From Vibrio crassostreae (lineage in GTDB: Bacteria > Pseudomonadota > Gammaproteobacteria > Enterobacterales > Vibrionaceae), in assembly GCF_024347415.1 (NCBI RefSeq), contig NZ_AP025477.1, positions 620,001 through 684,000 on the forward strand: a stretch of DNA of 64,000 nt, read 5' to 3'. A program made the position numbers and the translations under genes. Under the pieces are notes generated by a model. The model saw only the letters and a program-made list of their open reading frames with translations, did not search any database and was not told the DNA's origin. Shown piece by piece: positions 1 to 7,689 of this stretch; the first letter of the stretch is position 1, and the number at the start of each line of letters is the position of its first letter.

Positions 1-1094
1 GCAGCAAGTAGATCGCCACTGTTGGTAGTGAGTATTTTCTGCATGGGCAACTTCTGCATTAAACTCCAAGCCCTTGCCAAGTGCGTTGGGTGCAATCGAC
101 CTTCTGGATCTTCAAGGATCAAAAGTGGGCGAGCACATCGTCTTAAGTCGTTTGGCCCTTTAGCTTGTAGATAAGCGTTGAGTAACCCCATGAATAATAA
201 ACGAGTCTGTTTGTTTTTGGTTTCTTCAACAAGTTGATGAATACTCTGATCATTGGCACCCGCCGAATAAAGCAATCCGTCTCGCTGTTTTCTAGGGTTA
301 CGACGAGAAGTACTTTTAAAAGAAAAATAGTGTTCAATCAAACTTTGCATCGACTCTAGGCTACTGCGCATTTCACCTTTATTAACATGACCGGGTATCG
401 CCATTAGACGACGGCAGGTGTTGTCGATTCGCTTTTCTATTCTTGCCTGACGTCCATTGCCATTATTAGCGCCGTTTCCATTTGTGCTATTGCCATTGCT
501 CGCTTGATGATTCCCGTTCCCGTTTGAATTGGCATTATTCGCGTGACCATTGCTAGGAAGGTGAGCATTGTGGTTAAGAGACTTGCCGTTGAAGGGACGA
601 TCAAAGTGCCTTGCATCACGCAAACGGATGACGGGATGTAAGGTCATTAATTCTTGAGCGAGCTTTTCTGAATGATGAAGCTTGAGCGGATTACCATCCA
701 AACCAAGAAATGCATAGTGTGTGGTTGTTTCATACTGTTCTAGCGTCGCGCTGATTCGATAGTAGATGCGAAATACACCAAACTCATCCTGGACCCAAAT
801 AGGTTTGAGTTTGCGATAACGACCTGCGTTAAGTTCGCTCTTATCGTTGGCTTTTAAGGCGAGAACAATTTGAAGATGTTGAGACTGTGGATGTGAAACA
901 GAGTAATCGACATGAAAATCGGTCATTTCAAAGTGATATGGCACACCGTCTGAGGGCAGAACGACGGAAAGGGCATCCAATAATGAAGACTTACCCCAAG
1001 TATTTTCACCAATAAGCGTGGTTAGCTCGTCAAACGCGAGTGACATGCGCTTGATACCTCGAAAGCCAGAAATCTCGATTCTTTCTAGTTGCAT
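1..1094 (-). CDS. DUF2813/OLD-family ATP-dependent endonuclease-like protein (C-terminus outside window)
   Basis: The first 364 codons are present; the gene runs off the left edge. Residues 29-36 are a Walker A loop (GENTWGKS) and residues about 323-335 hold LILEDPEGRLHP, the Walker B/D-loop style motif of the OLD/RecF-like ATPases such as E. coli YbjD. ATP-binding and a role in DNA processing follow from the family, not from anything seen here, because the TOPRIM nuclease half would lie outside the window. The ATG at 1094 has a good ribosome site (AGGAGT, about 5 bases upstream). Residues about 175-215 are an unusual Asn/Gly/His/Ser-rich low-complexity insert interrupting the ATPase domain. 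The gene is divergent from the 5'-nucleotidase gene. Confidence 0.85.
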   Translation of the reverse strand, partial: MQLERIEISGFRGIKRMSLAFDELTTLIGENTWGKSSLLDALSVVLPSDGVPYHFEMTDFHVDYSVSHPQSQHLQIVLALKANDKSELNAGRYRKLKPIWVQDEFGVFRIYYRISATLEQYETTTHYAFLGLDGNPLKLHHSEKLAQELMTLHPVIRLRDARHFDRPFNGKSLNHNAHLPSNGHANNANSNGNGNHQASNGNSTNGNGANNGNGRQARIEKRIDNTCRRLMAIPGHVNKGEMRSSLESMQSLIEHYFSFKSTSRRNPRKQRDGLLYSAGANDQSIHQLVEETKNKQTRLLFMGLLNAYLQAKGPNDLRRCARPLLILEDPEGRLHPTHLARAWSLMQKLPMQKILTTNSGDLLA

Positions 1095-1332
1095 AGGCTT
1101 ACTCCTAACGAAAGGCTCTGCTAATTATTTGAAAGCTAACAGATATCTTTAATCATAATCGAAAAAACCAAATCCGGTATGCTCACCTGTCACAAAACCC
1201 GTTGTTTATTAATACGGTGCAAAATGAGATTTTTGATCTATCTCGAGTATTTTTTTGCAGTGCAGTTTCATAAAATTCACGATTCTGTCATGATTCTCGA
1301 CCTAGTATGAAGGGACTAAGAGAGAAGAAAAT

Positions 1333-3072
1333 ATGACTAAAAAGAATAAGCCGACAAAAATAGTGTTGGCACACATCAACGACACCCACTCATACTTTGA
1401 ACCAACCTCGTTACAGCTATCACTTAAAATGAACAACCACATCATTGAACCTTATGTCAGTGCTGGTGGCTTTGCTCGAATTTCAACACGCTTTAAACAA
1501 ATAGAACAAGATGCCCAGCGCCAGAAGGTTGGAACTTTGTTCCTACACGCTGGCGACTGCTTCCAGGGCACTTTGTACTTTTCTTTATTCAAAGGAAAAG
1601 CCAACGCCGATTTGTTGAATGCCCTCAATATAGATGCCATGACGCTCGGTAATCACGAGTTAGACATGGGTAATGAGCCCGTTGCGATTTTCGCGAAAAG
1701 AATCAAATTCCCACTGTTGGCCGGTAACTGGAATCTATCGAATGAGGATATCAATAAAACTCATACGCTAGCGGACAACGACATTGTTAAGCCTTATCTG
1801 CCTGAAACACGAAGTGCTTCTTTTATAACGAAAGAATTTGACGGCGAGAAGGTCGCAATATTCGGCTTAAGCATCGACAAGATGGCAGGCATCGCTAACC
1901 CAGATACCGATACACCGTTTGAAAATGCTTTGGAAACGGCAAAAGCGACCATTGAGCAAATTCATCAAGCAGGCATCAACAAGATTGTGTTACTTAGCCA
2001 TCTTGGTTACGAAGCTGATTTAGAGTTAGCAGCTAACGTAACAGGTATTGGCGTCATCGTTGGTGGTCATAGTCATCGCTTACAAGGTGATTTCTCTGAT
2101 ATCGGCTTAGTTAAAGATGATGAATACGGTGTGAAAATTGGCGATACCTATGTTGTGCAAGCGGGTTTCCACGCCATGAGCCTAGGACACTGCGAAATTG
2201 AGTTCGATTCTCAAGGTAAAGTGACGCACTTCAATGGTAAGAACGAACTGTTATTAGGTCGTCGACTCTTTATAGACGCGAAACTGAGTGAAGTAGGGCA
2301 AGACGACGCACATGATATGGCGTGTGAGTTTTTGAACAACCACCCGAATATCGCTGTATGTAAGAAAGATCCTGAATTGCATAGCATTCTGACGGATAAA
2401 TACCAGCCGCGAGTTCGTAAGCTTCAGCAGCAAGTGATTGCTCATGCTGACAGTAAACTTCGCCATGTTCGTATCCCAGATGAACAAGGGCCAAGCCAAC
2501 TTGCGCCGTTGGTTGCCCAGTCGTTCCATTATCTGATGAACAAGAAAGGACACGCGGTAGAATTTGCCATCCACAACTCTGGTGGAGTGAGAAACTCACT
2601 GAATAGCGGCGATGTTTCGGTTGCCGATATTGCCGGAAAACTACTACCGTTTGCCGTACCTATTGGTGTGTATGAAGTCAGAGGTGAAACGATCGCTGGC
2701 ATGCTGGAAGGCGCAATCAATAACGCATTGGATAACGGTGTGGTAGGTACGGGGTCGGGTAGCTTCCCTTACACACATAACCTAAGGTTCTGTTACCACA
2801 AAGAAGCACCTCTAGGGCACAGAATTCACAATCTTGAAATCCACTCTGAAGACGCCGGTTGGCAATCTGTTTCGCGTGAACGTGTTTATCGCGGAGCATC
2901 ATCAGCCTACACCATGAAAGGGAAAGAGGGCTATAACGCGGTGTTGGATATGATAGGCGATGGCACGGTAACTACTGACTCCATGGCAGACTGCTTCATT
3001 GCGTTTTTACAAGACCACCCAGAGTCGCTTCAACACAATGAACCGTTGAATTGCATGGATTGTTTCAGATAA
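1333..3072 (+). CDS. bifunctional metallophosphatase/5'-nucleotidase (UshA-like, cytosolic)
   Basis: 579 residues. The N-terminal calcineurin-like metallophosphatase domain shows the dimetal motifs in order: HINDTH (14-19), GDCFQGT (about 74), GNHELD (about 106), LSHLG (about 222) and GGHSHR (about 244). The C-terminal 5'-nucleotidase domain has the substrate-binding NSGGVRNSL motif (about 415). The family hydrolyses nucleoside 5'-phosphates and sometimes UDP-sugars. Unlike periplasmic UshA, no signal peptide is visible (the protein starts MTKKNKPTK), so it is probably cytoplasmic. The start has a purine-rich leader (AGAGAGAAGAAA). It stands alone, divergent from the DUF2813 gene. Confidence 0.92.
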   Translation: MTKKNKPTKIVLAHINDTHSYFEPTSLQLSLKMNNHIIEPYVSAGGFARISTRFKQIEQDAQRQKVGTLFLHAGDCFQGTLYFSLFKGKANADLLNALNIDAMTLGNHELDMGNEPVAIFAKRIKFPLLAGNWNLSNEDINKTHTLADNDIVKPYLPETRSASFITKEFDGEKVAIFGLSIDKMAGIANPDTDTPFENALETAKATIEQIHQAGINKIVLLSHLGYEADLELAANVTGIGVIVGGHSHRLQGDFSDIGLVKDDEYGVKIGDTYVVQAGFHAMSLGHCEIEFDSQGKVTHFNGKNELLLGRRLFIDAKLSEVGQDDAHDMACEFLNNHPNIAVCKKDPELHSILTDKYQPRVRKLQQQVIAHADSKLRHVRIPDEQGPSQLAPLVAQSFHYLMNKKGHAVEFAIHNSGGVRNSLNSGDVSVADIAGKLLPFAVPIGVYEVRGETIAGMLEGAINNALDNGVVGTGSGSFPYTHNLRFCYHKEAPLGHRIHNLEIHSEDAGWQSVSRERVYRGASSAYTMKGKEGYNAVLDMIGDGTVTTDSMADCFIAFLQDHPESLQHNEPLNCMDCFR

Positions 3073-3172
3073 CCACGGTGATACAGATACTTAGCATTAT
3101 TACCTTGGCTTATTTATAAAATTGGCATCGTTTATGCTTTATCTCTGCAGGTTCCTTCTTGTGGAGATTTGC

Positions 3173-3268
3173 ATGGATAAGAAAGATTGGTTAGATGCGG
3201 TAGCTGTTGTAGGTTGGGTATCTGTTTGGTCAGCGTTAGTGTATTTGGTGCCGACTACAGGTTTATAA
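3173..3268 (+). CDS. 31-residue putative small membrane protein
   Basis: A short frame begins with ATG 7 bases after GGAG and encodes MDKKDWLD followed by a hydrophobic stretch (AVAVVGWVSVWSALVYLV) and a stop. The charged N-terminus plus a single membrane helix is typical of bacterial small membrane proteins. A rho-independent terminator follows at about 3361. I do not recognise the family and the function is unknown. Being too short for normal gene calling, it rests on the ribosome site, the helix and the downstream terminator. Confidence 0.55.
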   Translation: MDKKDWLDAVAVVGWVSVWSALVYLVPTTGL

Positions 3269-3358
3269 TGGTGTTGCATTCTGGATAAGACTAGCTTTTG
3301 AACAGTCGCAGTATTCCTATTATCAATACACGCTATACCAAGCGAAAGTGGAAGAAAT

Positions 3359-3388
3359 AAAAAAGGAGCAGATTGCTCCTTTTTTGCT
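3359..3388 (+). terminator. rho-independent terminator
   Basis: AAAGGAGCA / TGCTCCTTTTTT inverted repeat with a GAT loop and a T-run, downstream of the 31-residue peptide gene and before the riboswitch leader of the TerC gene. Confidence 0.8.
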
Positions 3389-3440
3389 TTTTCCGTGCAA
3401 ATTTATATAGACGAAACACAATCAGAGGATTATTATCCAC

Positions 3441-3550
3441 GCGTTTGGGGAGTAGTTAGCGCAAGTTTACATATCGTCATCTCGTTAGGCCAAGAGTCTA
3501 TCCGGTATGTAAAGGTGAAATCCCATATTTCACTTCAACGAGACCAACGC
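3441..3550 (+). ncRNA. yybP-ykoY (manganese) riboswitch
   Basis: The leader carries the class hallmarks: a closing helix GCGTTTGG / CCAACGC, the 5' conserved GGGGAGTAG loop at about 3447 and the 3' conserved GAGACC at about 3540. The family senses Mn2+ and controls exporters such as MntP, Alx and TerC-type proteins. A second hairpin, GCGGAAG...CTTCCGC (about 3594-3620), lies directly before the GGAGG ribosome site of the TerC gene and is a good candidate for the expression platform (translation control). The assignment is by motif reading; a covariance-model search would settle it. Confidence 0.85.
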
Positions 3551-3631
3551 AATCACAGTCAAGATCCGTAATGGAGCTTGATATGCTTTGTTTGCGGAAG
3601 GTCTTATACAGTTCTTCCGCCCGGAGGAATA

Positions 3632-4633
3632 ATGAACTCAACTCAATCTCTATTATCTACAAATAGTGAATCCTTTTTTTCATCGCCAATCATGACGACT
3701 TATGCGGGCTTTTTCCTGCTGACGGTTATTCTCGTCTCTATTGATATCTATCAGACTCGTGGCGGCAACGTTACTATTAAGAAAGCGGCAATCTGGAGTG
3801 TTTTCTGGTTTGTACTCGCGTTTTTGTTTGCTGGCTCTATTTATCTGTTTTGGGACATTTATGCGCCGAATAGTGACTACACAGCGCAAAAAGCAACAGT
3901 GTCATTCATTACGGGTTACTTGTTAGAAAAATCCCTTAGCGTAGACAACTTGTTTGTTTTTGCGATGATCTTTGCTCAATACCAAGTTCCTGAGCATCTA
4001 CGACCTCGTGCGCTTCTTTGGGGCGTTATTGGTGCATTGGTGCTTCGTGCAATTATGATCGCACTAGGTGCGCAGCTATTGGCTGAATACCACTGGGTAC
4101 TTTATGTGTTTGCAGCGTTCTTGATTGGTACTGGTATTAAACTGGCGTTAGACAAGGGCGAAGAAGAGAGTGTGAATACACTGCCTGAAAAGCTACTTCG
4201 CAAAATCATGCCGGTAACAGAAGACTTCCATGGCCCAGCATTAATGATTAAGCAGGGTACCAAATGGGTACTAACACCAATGATGTTGGTGATTGGTGCC
4301 ATCGCAGTCATGGACGTGATGTTTGCACTGGACTCTATCCCTGCAATCTTCGCGGTAACACAAGAACCGTTCTTGGTACTTGCTGCTAACGTGTTTGCGT
4401 TACTTGGCCTGCGTTCGTTGTACTTTGTACTACAAGGTATGATGGATAAGTTCATCTACTTGAAGCCGGCACTGGCATTCATCATGGTCTTCATCGGTGT
4501 GAAAATGCTATTGGTTGACAGTGAATGGGCTATCCCAACTTACTGGTCTTTAGCGGTGCTGATTTCAACGATGACGATTGCGGTTATAGCGTCGATTTAT
4601 GCAAAGAAGCCAGACATTGAACAAGTAAATTAA
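3632..4633 (+). CDS. TerC/Alx family integral membrane protein, probable metal (Mn) exporter
   Basis: 333 residues with about nine hydrophobic helices. The family motifs are present: GYLLEKSLSVDNLFVF with its acidic Glu/Asp pair, and AVMDVMFALDSIPAIFAVT with Asp residues in the membrane. TerC/Alx proteins export manganese and relate to tellurite resistance and alkaline response. I chose the ATG at 3632 because it follows a strong GGAGG; the upstream in-frame extension to 3578 would run through the expression-platform hairpin. The yybP-ykoY riboswitch directly upstream fits Mn-responsive control. Confidence 0.92.
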   Translation: MNSTQSLLSTNSESFFSSPIMTTYAGFFLLTVILVSIDIYQTRGGNVTIKKAAIWSVFWFVLAFLFAGSIYLFWDIYAPNSDYTAQKATVSFITGYLLEKSLSVDNLFVFAMIFAQYQVPEHLRPRALLWGVIGALVLRAIMIALGAQLLAEYHWVLYVFAAFLIGTGIKLALDKGEEESVNTLPEKLLRKIMPVTEDFHGPALMIKQGTKWVLTPMMLVIGAIAVMDVMFALDSIPAIFAVTQEPFLVLAANVFALLGLRSLYFVLQGMMDKFIYLKPALAFIMVFIGVKMLLVDSEWAIPTYWSLAVLISTMTIAVIASIYAKKPDIEQVN

Positions 4634-4666
4634 AACAAATATAACTTATCGAAAACTCGATAAGGA

Positions 4667-4733
4667 ATACGTGGCCGATGAAGTAGAAAATTTATTTATG
4701 TAAAACTTCTGTGACATTGGCCACTTTTGTTTG
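4667..4733 (+). terminator. long hairpin, probable terminator of the TerC gene
   Basis: An imperfect stem-loop, with outer arms GTGGCC...GGCCAC and an inner pair GAAGT...ACTTC, is followed by TTTTGTTT. It lies 35 bases after the TerC stop. The rest of the gap to 4946 (AT-rich, about 210 bases) should hold the promoter of the next gene; I see no further structure there. Confidence 0.55.
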
Positions 4734-4945
4734 AGGGTTATTTGTACTAAATGCATGATTTTTGCATCATGTTGAATTTATACTCACTCATTGTGCATAT
4801 GTATTTCTTAGGGTTGTTAATGGTTTGTTTTATTAGAAAAACTAATTCGAATGTCTAATTTTAGTCATTTTTTAACCTGCAAAAGATCACCTATTATTCT
4901 TGTCATCAGAACGAACCACATAAACAAATTTATAGAGAGGCAATC

Positions 4946-5134
4946 ATGGCTCAAGCAATGCAAATGAATACTATCGCTGTTCCTAACTCTATGGATAAGA
5001 AGACCTACTCGGTTAACTTCAAAGGATTGATTGCACACATTTTCGATATTCTTTTCGTAGACAACTCTCCACGTAGTTACTACACAAGCGACCTATCTGG
5101 TCACATGCAACGCGACATCGGTATCAACCGTTAA
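4946..5134 (+). CDS. small DUF1127-like protein (62 aa)
   Basis: 62 residues starting after an AGAGAGGCAATC leader. The C-terminal SDLSGHMQRDIGINR resembles the end of DUF1127 (YjiS-type) domains, which end in a similar RDIG(L/I)xR signature, but the N-terminal half is not typical, so this is a weak family call. DUF1127 proteins are often RNA-binding or stress regulators; no function can be assigned here. A strong terminator follows 35 bases downstream, so it is a monocistronic unit. Confidence 0.7.
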   Translation: MAQAMQMNTIAVPNSMDKKTYSVNFKGLIAHIFDILFVDNSPRSYYTSDLSGHMQRDIGINR

Positions 5135-5168
5135 TCTAAGCGTTAACATGTAAAATATAGAATTTTAA

Positions 5169-5200
5169 GAAAACGCCAGCTTCTGAAGCTGGCGTTTTTG
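5169..5200 (+). terminator. rho-independent terminator
   Basis: AAAACGCCAGC TTCT GAAGCTGGCGTTTTT: a strong GC stem with flanking A and T runs after the DUF1127-like gene. Confidence 0.92.
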
Positions 5201-5203
5201 TAT

Positions 5204-5289
5204 CTGAAAGAAAACTTTATCTCTGAAATAACCCCGGCACCTGAAAGAAACTATGCATCTGAAATAAACTTATCACTTGAAAGAAATAC
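5204..5289. repeat. degenerate 18-bp tandem repeat, five units
   Basis: The core (C/T)TGAAA(G/T)AAA recurs at 5204, 5223, 5241, 5259 and 5277, a spacing of 18-19 bases. Units alternate: the 1st, 3rd and 5th are TGAAAGAAA and the 2nd and 4th are TGAAATAA, giving a 36-bp higher-order period. It lies between a terminator and the DUF1223 gene. Confidence 0.6.
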
Positions 5290-5348
5290 TTAGGCATAAC
5301 GGTCTGTATTTGAGCGCCAGTAAATTCGCTTCGTACAAGGATCACGGT

Positions 5349-6089
5349 ATGTCACACGCCAAATGCAACTCACCATTGATTACACTTTGTTTACTTGCCT
5401 TACCGATCGGCTTTTATTCCTCTGTGTCGATTGCACAAACCTGGAGTAATGAAGGTCAGCCTGCGCAGGTTATCGAACTGTTCACCTCTGAAGGCTGTTC
5501 GAGTTGTCCACCTGCTGATGAGTACCTCAGTACTTTTGAAGATCACCCGAAACTCTGGACACAAGTCATTCCGCTCGCTTATCACGTTGACTACTGGGAT
5601 TACCTAGGGTGGGGAGACAAGTTCGCCAGCAAGGCATTCAGTCAAAAGCAACGCCTATACAAAGCTTATGGAGTGACAAGCGGGGTTTATACTCCGGGGT
5701 TTATCGTTGACGGAAAAGAGTGGCGTGGTTATTTCAATTGGCTCGATAGAACGTTACCTTCGCTCCCACAACAAAATAACCCCAAGCTGACAGTCAATCA
5801 TAAAGGCGACACGTTCAGTGTGAGTTACGAAGGTAAAGGTGATTATGTAGCTCATATTGCCTTATTAGCTATGAACGAAGTCACTAGCGTCAAAGCGGGA
5901 GAAAACAGAGGTAAGAAACTCGAACATGATTTTGTCGTGGTTTACGACGGTTACCAACGTGGTGAATCTGAATGGCAATTCAATGTGGACTTTGACCCGC
6001 TAGTCGCCTCGCCAGATGCTTTAGCTGTATGGTTAACCGCACCCAACTCGTATGCACCTGAACAAACGGTAGCAGGGTGGCTGAACTAA
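5349..6089 (+). CDS. DUF1223 family exported thioredoxin-fold protein
   Basis: 246 residues from the ATG at 5349, chosen because AAGGA precedes it and a signal peptide (hydrophobic LITLCLLALPIGFYSSVSIAQ) follows; the longer frame back to 5277 runs into the tandem repeat. The mature protein opens with VIELFTSEGCSSCPPADEYL, the DUF1223 signature with a CxxC-like CSSCPPAD motif in a thioredoxin fold. The family is widespread and of uncertain function; a secreted redox role is inference. It is monocistronic. Confidence 0.85.
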   Translation: MSHAKCNSPLITLCLLALPIGFYSSVSIAQTWSNEGQPAQVIELFTSEGCSSCPPADEYLSTFEDHPKLWTQVIPLAYHVDYWDYLGWGDKFASKAFSQKQRLYKAYGVTSGVYTPGFIVDGKEWRGYFNWLDRTLPSLPQQNNPKLTVNHKGDTFSVSYEGKGDYVAHIALLAMNEVTSVKAGENRGKKLEHDFVVVYDGYQRGESEWQFNVDFDPLVASPDALAVWLTAPNSYAPEQTVAGWLN

Positions 6090-6307
6090 GTGCCAACCAC
6101 GGCAATGTTTCAACCACGACAATCATATAACTAGAATACATTTAGACGAAGTAGGTACGGCGAGTATCAACGTTCTCACATCGATAACTTCGTTTATGGA
6201 GGCTATTAATCGGCGAAATAGAAGCGAAAGGGCGATTTAGTTACGTAATACTGCTGAAATACGTTAATATAGCGCGCTATTATTTTAGCTTTGAGTTCCT
6301 GCAATTA

Positions 6308-7597
6308 ATGACTAACACCACTACACCAACCAACTTCTCTGATCTTGGCTTAATTTCTCCTTTGATGGCTCGTCTTACCGAGCTTGAATATCAACAGCCA
6401 ACGCCTATCCAAGCGCAAGTTATTCCAAGTGTGTTAGCAGGACGCGATTTAATTGCAGGCGCAAATACTGGTTCAGGTAAAACTGCAGCATTTGCACTTC
6501 CACTGTTACAAAAGATTCATGAAGATGCACCTTTAGACCGTCGTTCAGGCAAAGGTAACTTCGTTTCTGGCCTTATTTTAGTGCCTACACGCGAACTGGC
6601 AAAGCAAGTGGCTGATAGCGTTAAATCTTACGCAGTGCATTTTAACGGTGCGATTAAGACTGTTTGTGTGTTTGGTGGTGTGTCTGTGAACACTCAGATG
6701 CAAGCACTACGTGGCGGCACTGATATCTTGGTGGCAACGCCAGGTCGTTTACTTGACCTTATTTCAAGCAACGCAATCAAGCTAGACAAAGTTAAAACGT
6801 TAGTGCTTGATGAAGCTGACCGTATGTTGAGCCTTGGCTTCACAGAAGAACTAGACGCTATCTTGAAGCTTCTGCCAAGCAAGAAGCAAACTCTATTGTT
6901 CTCTGCGACGTTCCCAGAGCAAGTTCAAACGCTTACTCACGAACTACTTACTGACCCAATTGAAGTTCAACTTCAAAGCGCCAACGCGAGCACTCTAGTT
7001 CAACGTGTATTCGAAGTAGAAAAAGGCCGTAAGACTGCATTGTTAGCGCACCTGATTCAACAACACGAATGGCGCCAAGCACTGATCTTCGTAAACGCAA
7101 AGAACAGCTGTGAGCACCTAGCAGATAAGCTTTACAAACGCGGCATCATCGCAGAAGTATTCCACGGCGATAAAGGACAAGGTTCACGTACTCGTATCCT
7201 TGAAGATTTCAAATCTGGCGAGATTGATGTTCTGATCGCGACAGACATCGCAGCACGTGGTCTGGATATCGAAAAGCTTCCAGTTGTTATCAACTTTGAT
7301 TTACCGCGTAGCCCATCAGACTACATGCACCGTATTGGCCGAAGTGGTCGTGCGGGTGAGGTTGGTCTAGCGTTATCTCTGATCGATCACGAAGATTACC
7401 ATCACTTCAAAATCATCGAGAAGAAGAACAAAATTCGTCTTGAACGTGAGCAAATTGAGGGCTTTGAAGTGGATGAAGAAGCGACAGCTGAACTGATCGC
7501 AGCACTAAAACCTGTTGCGCCACCGGCTGGTACAGGCAAGAAGAAAAAGAAGAAGAAAGCTCCACAAAACCAAGATGTGTGGCTAAACAACAACTGA
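6308..7597 (+). CDS. DEAD-box ATP-dependent RNA helicase (RhlE-like)
   Basis: 429 residues with all helicase motifs in order: Q-motif (PTPIQAQ), motif I (ANTGSGKT), Ia (PTREL), Ib (TPGR), II (DEAD, within VLDEADRML), III (SAT), IV (IFVNAK), V (ATDIAARGLDI) and VI (HRIGRSGR). A short basic tail (GKKKKKKKAPQ) presumably binds RNA. RhlE/SrmB-type helicases act in ribosome assembly, RNA decay and cold growth. It is monocistronic with its own terminator. The exact subfamily is not certain. Confidence 0.92.
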   Translation: MTNTTTPTNFSDLGLISPLMARLTELEYQQPTPIQAQVIPSVLAGRDLIAGANTGSGKTAAFALPLLQKIHEDAPLDRRSGKGNFVSGLILVPTRELAKQVADSVKSYAVHFNGAIKTVCVFGGVSVNTQMQALRGGTDILVATPGRLLDLISSNAIKLDKVKTLVLDEADRMLSLGFTEELDAILKLLPSKKQTLLFSATFPEQVQTLTHELLTDPIEVQLQSANASTLVQRVFEVEKGRKTALLAHLIQQHEWRQALIFVNAKNSCEHLADKLYKRGIIAEVFHGDKGQGSRTRILEDFKSGEIDVLIATDIAARGLDIEKLPVVINFDLPRSPSDYMHRIGRSGRAGEVGLALSLIDHEDYHHFKIIEKKNKIRLEREQIEGFEVDEEATAELIAALKPVAPPAGTGKKKKKKKAPQNQDVWLNNN

Positions 7598-7623
7598 TCC
7601 AGAATCAGTAAACAATAGAGTAT

Positions 7624-7655
7624 CCAAAGGCGCTAATCAGCGCCTTTCTTGTTTT
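7624..7655 (+). terminator. rho-independent terminator of the DEAD-box helicase gene
   Basis: AAAGGCGCTAATCAGCGCCTTTCTTGTTTT, a perfect GC-rich stem with a short loop and T-rich tail. Confidence 0.9.
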
Positions 7656-7689
7656 CTTATCCCAAGTTAAGCTAATCGACGTAACGAGA

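Noticed and set aside
437..619. Separate reverse-strand ORF in the low-complexity region
   Set aside because: It is another frame of the Asn-rich insert in the DUF2813 gene, created by repetitive codons.
3578..3631. N-terminal extension of TerC from 3578
   Set aside because: It would translate the riboswitch expression-platform hairpin; the ATG at 3632 has GGAGG.
7402..7593. Reverse frame with a poly-Phe stretch at the end of the DEAD-box gene
   Set aside because: It is the antisense image of the Lys-rich tail and has no ribosome site or family similarity.
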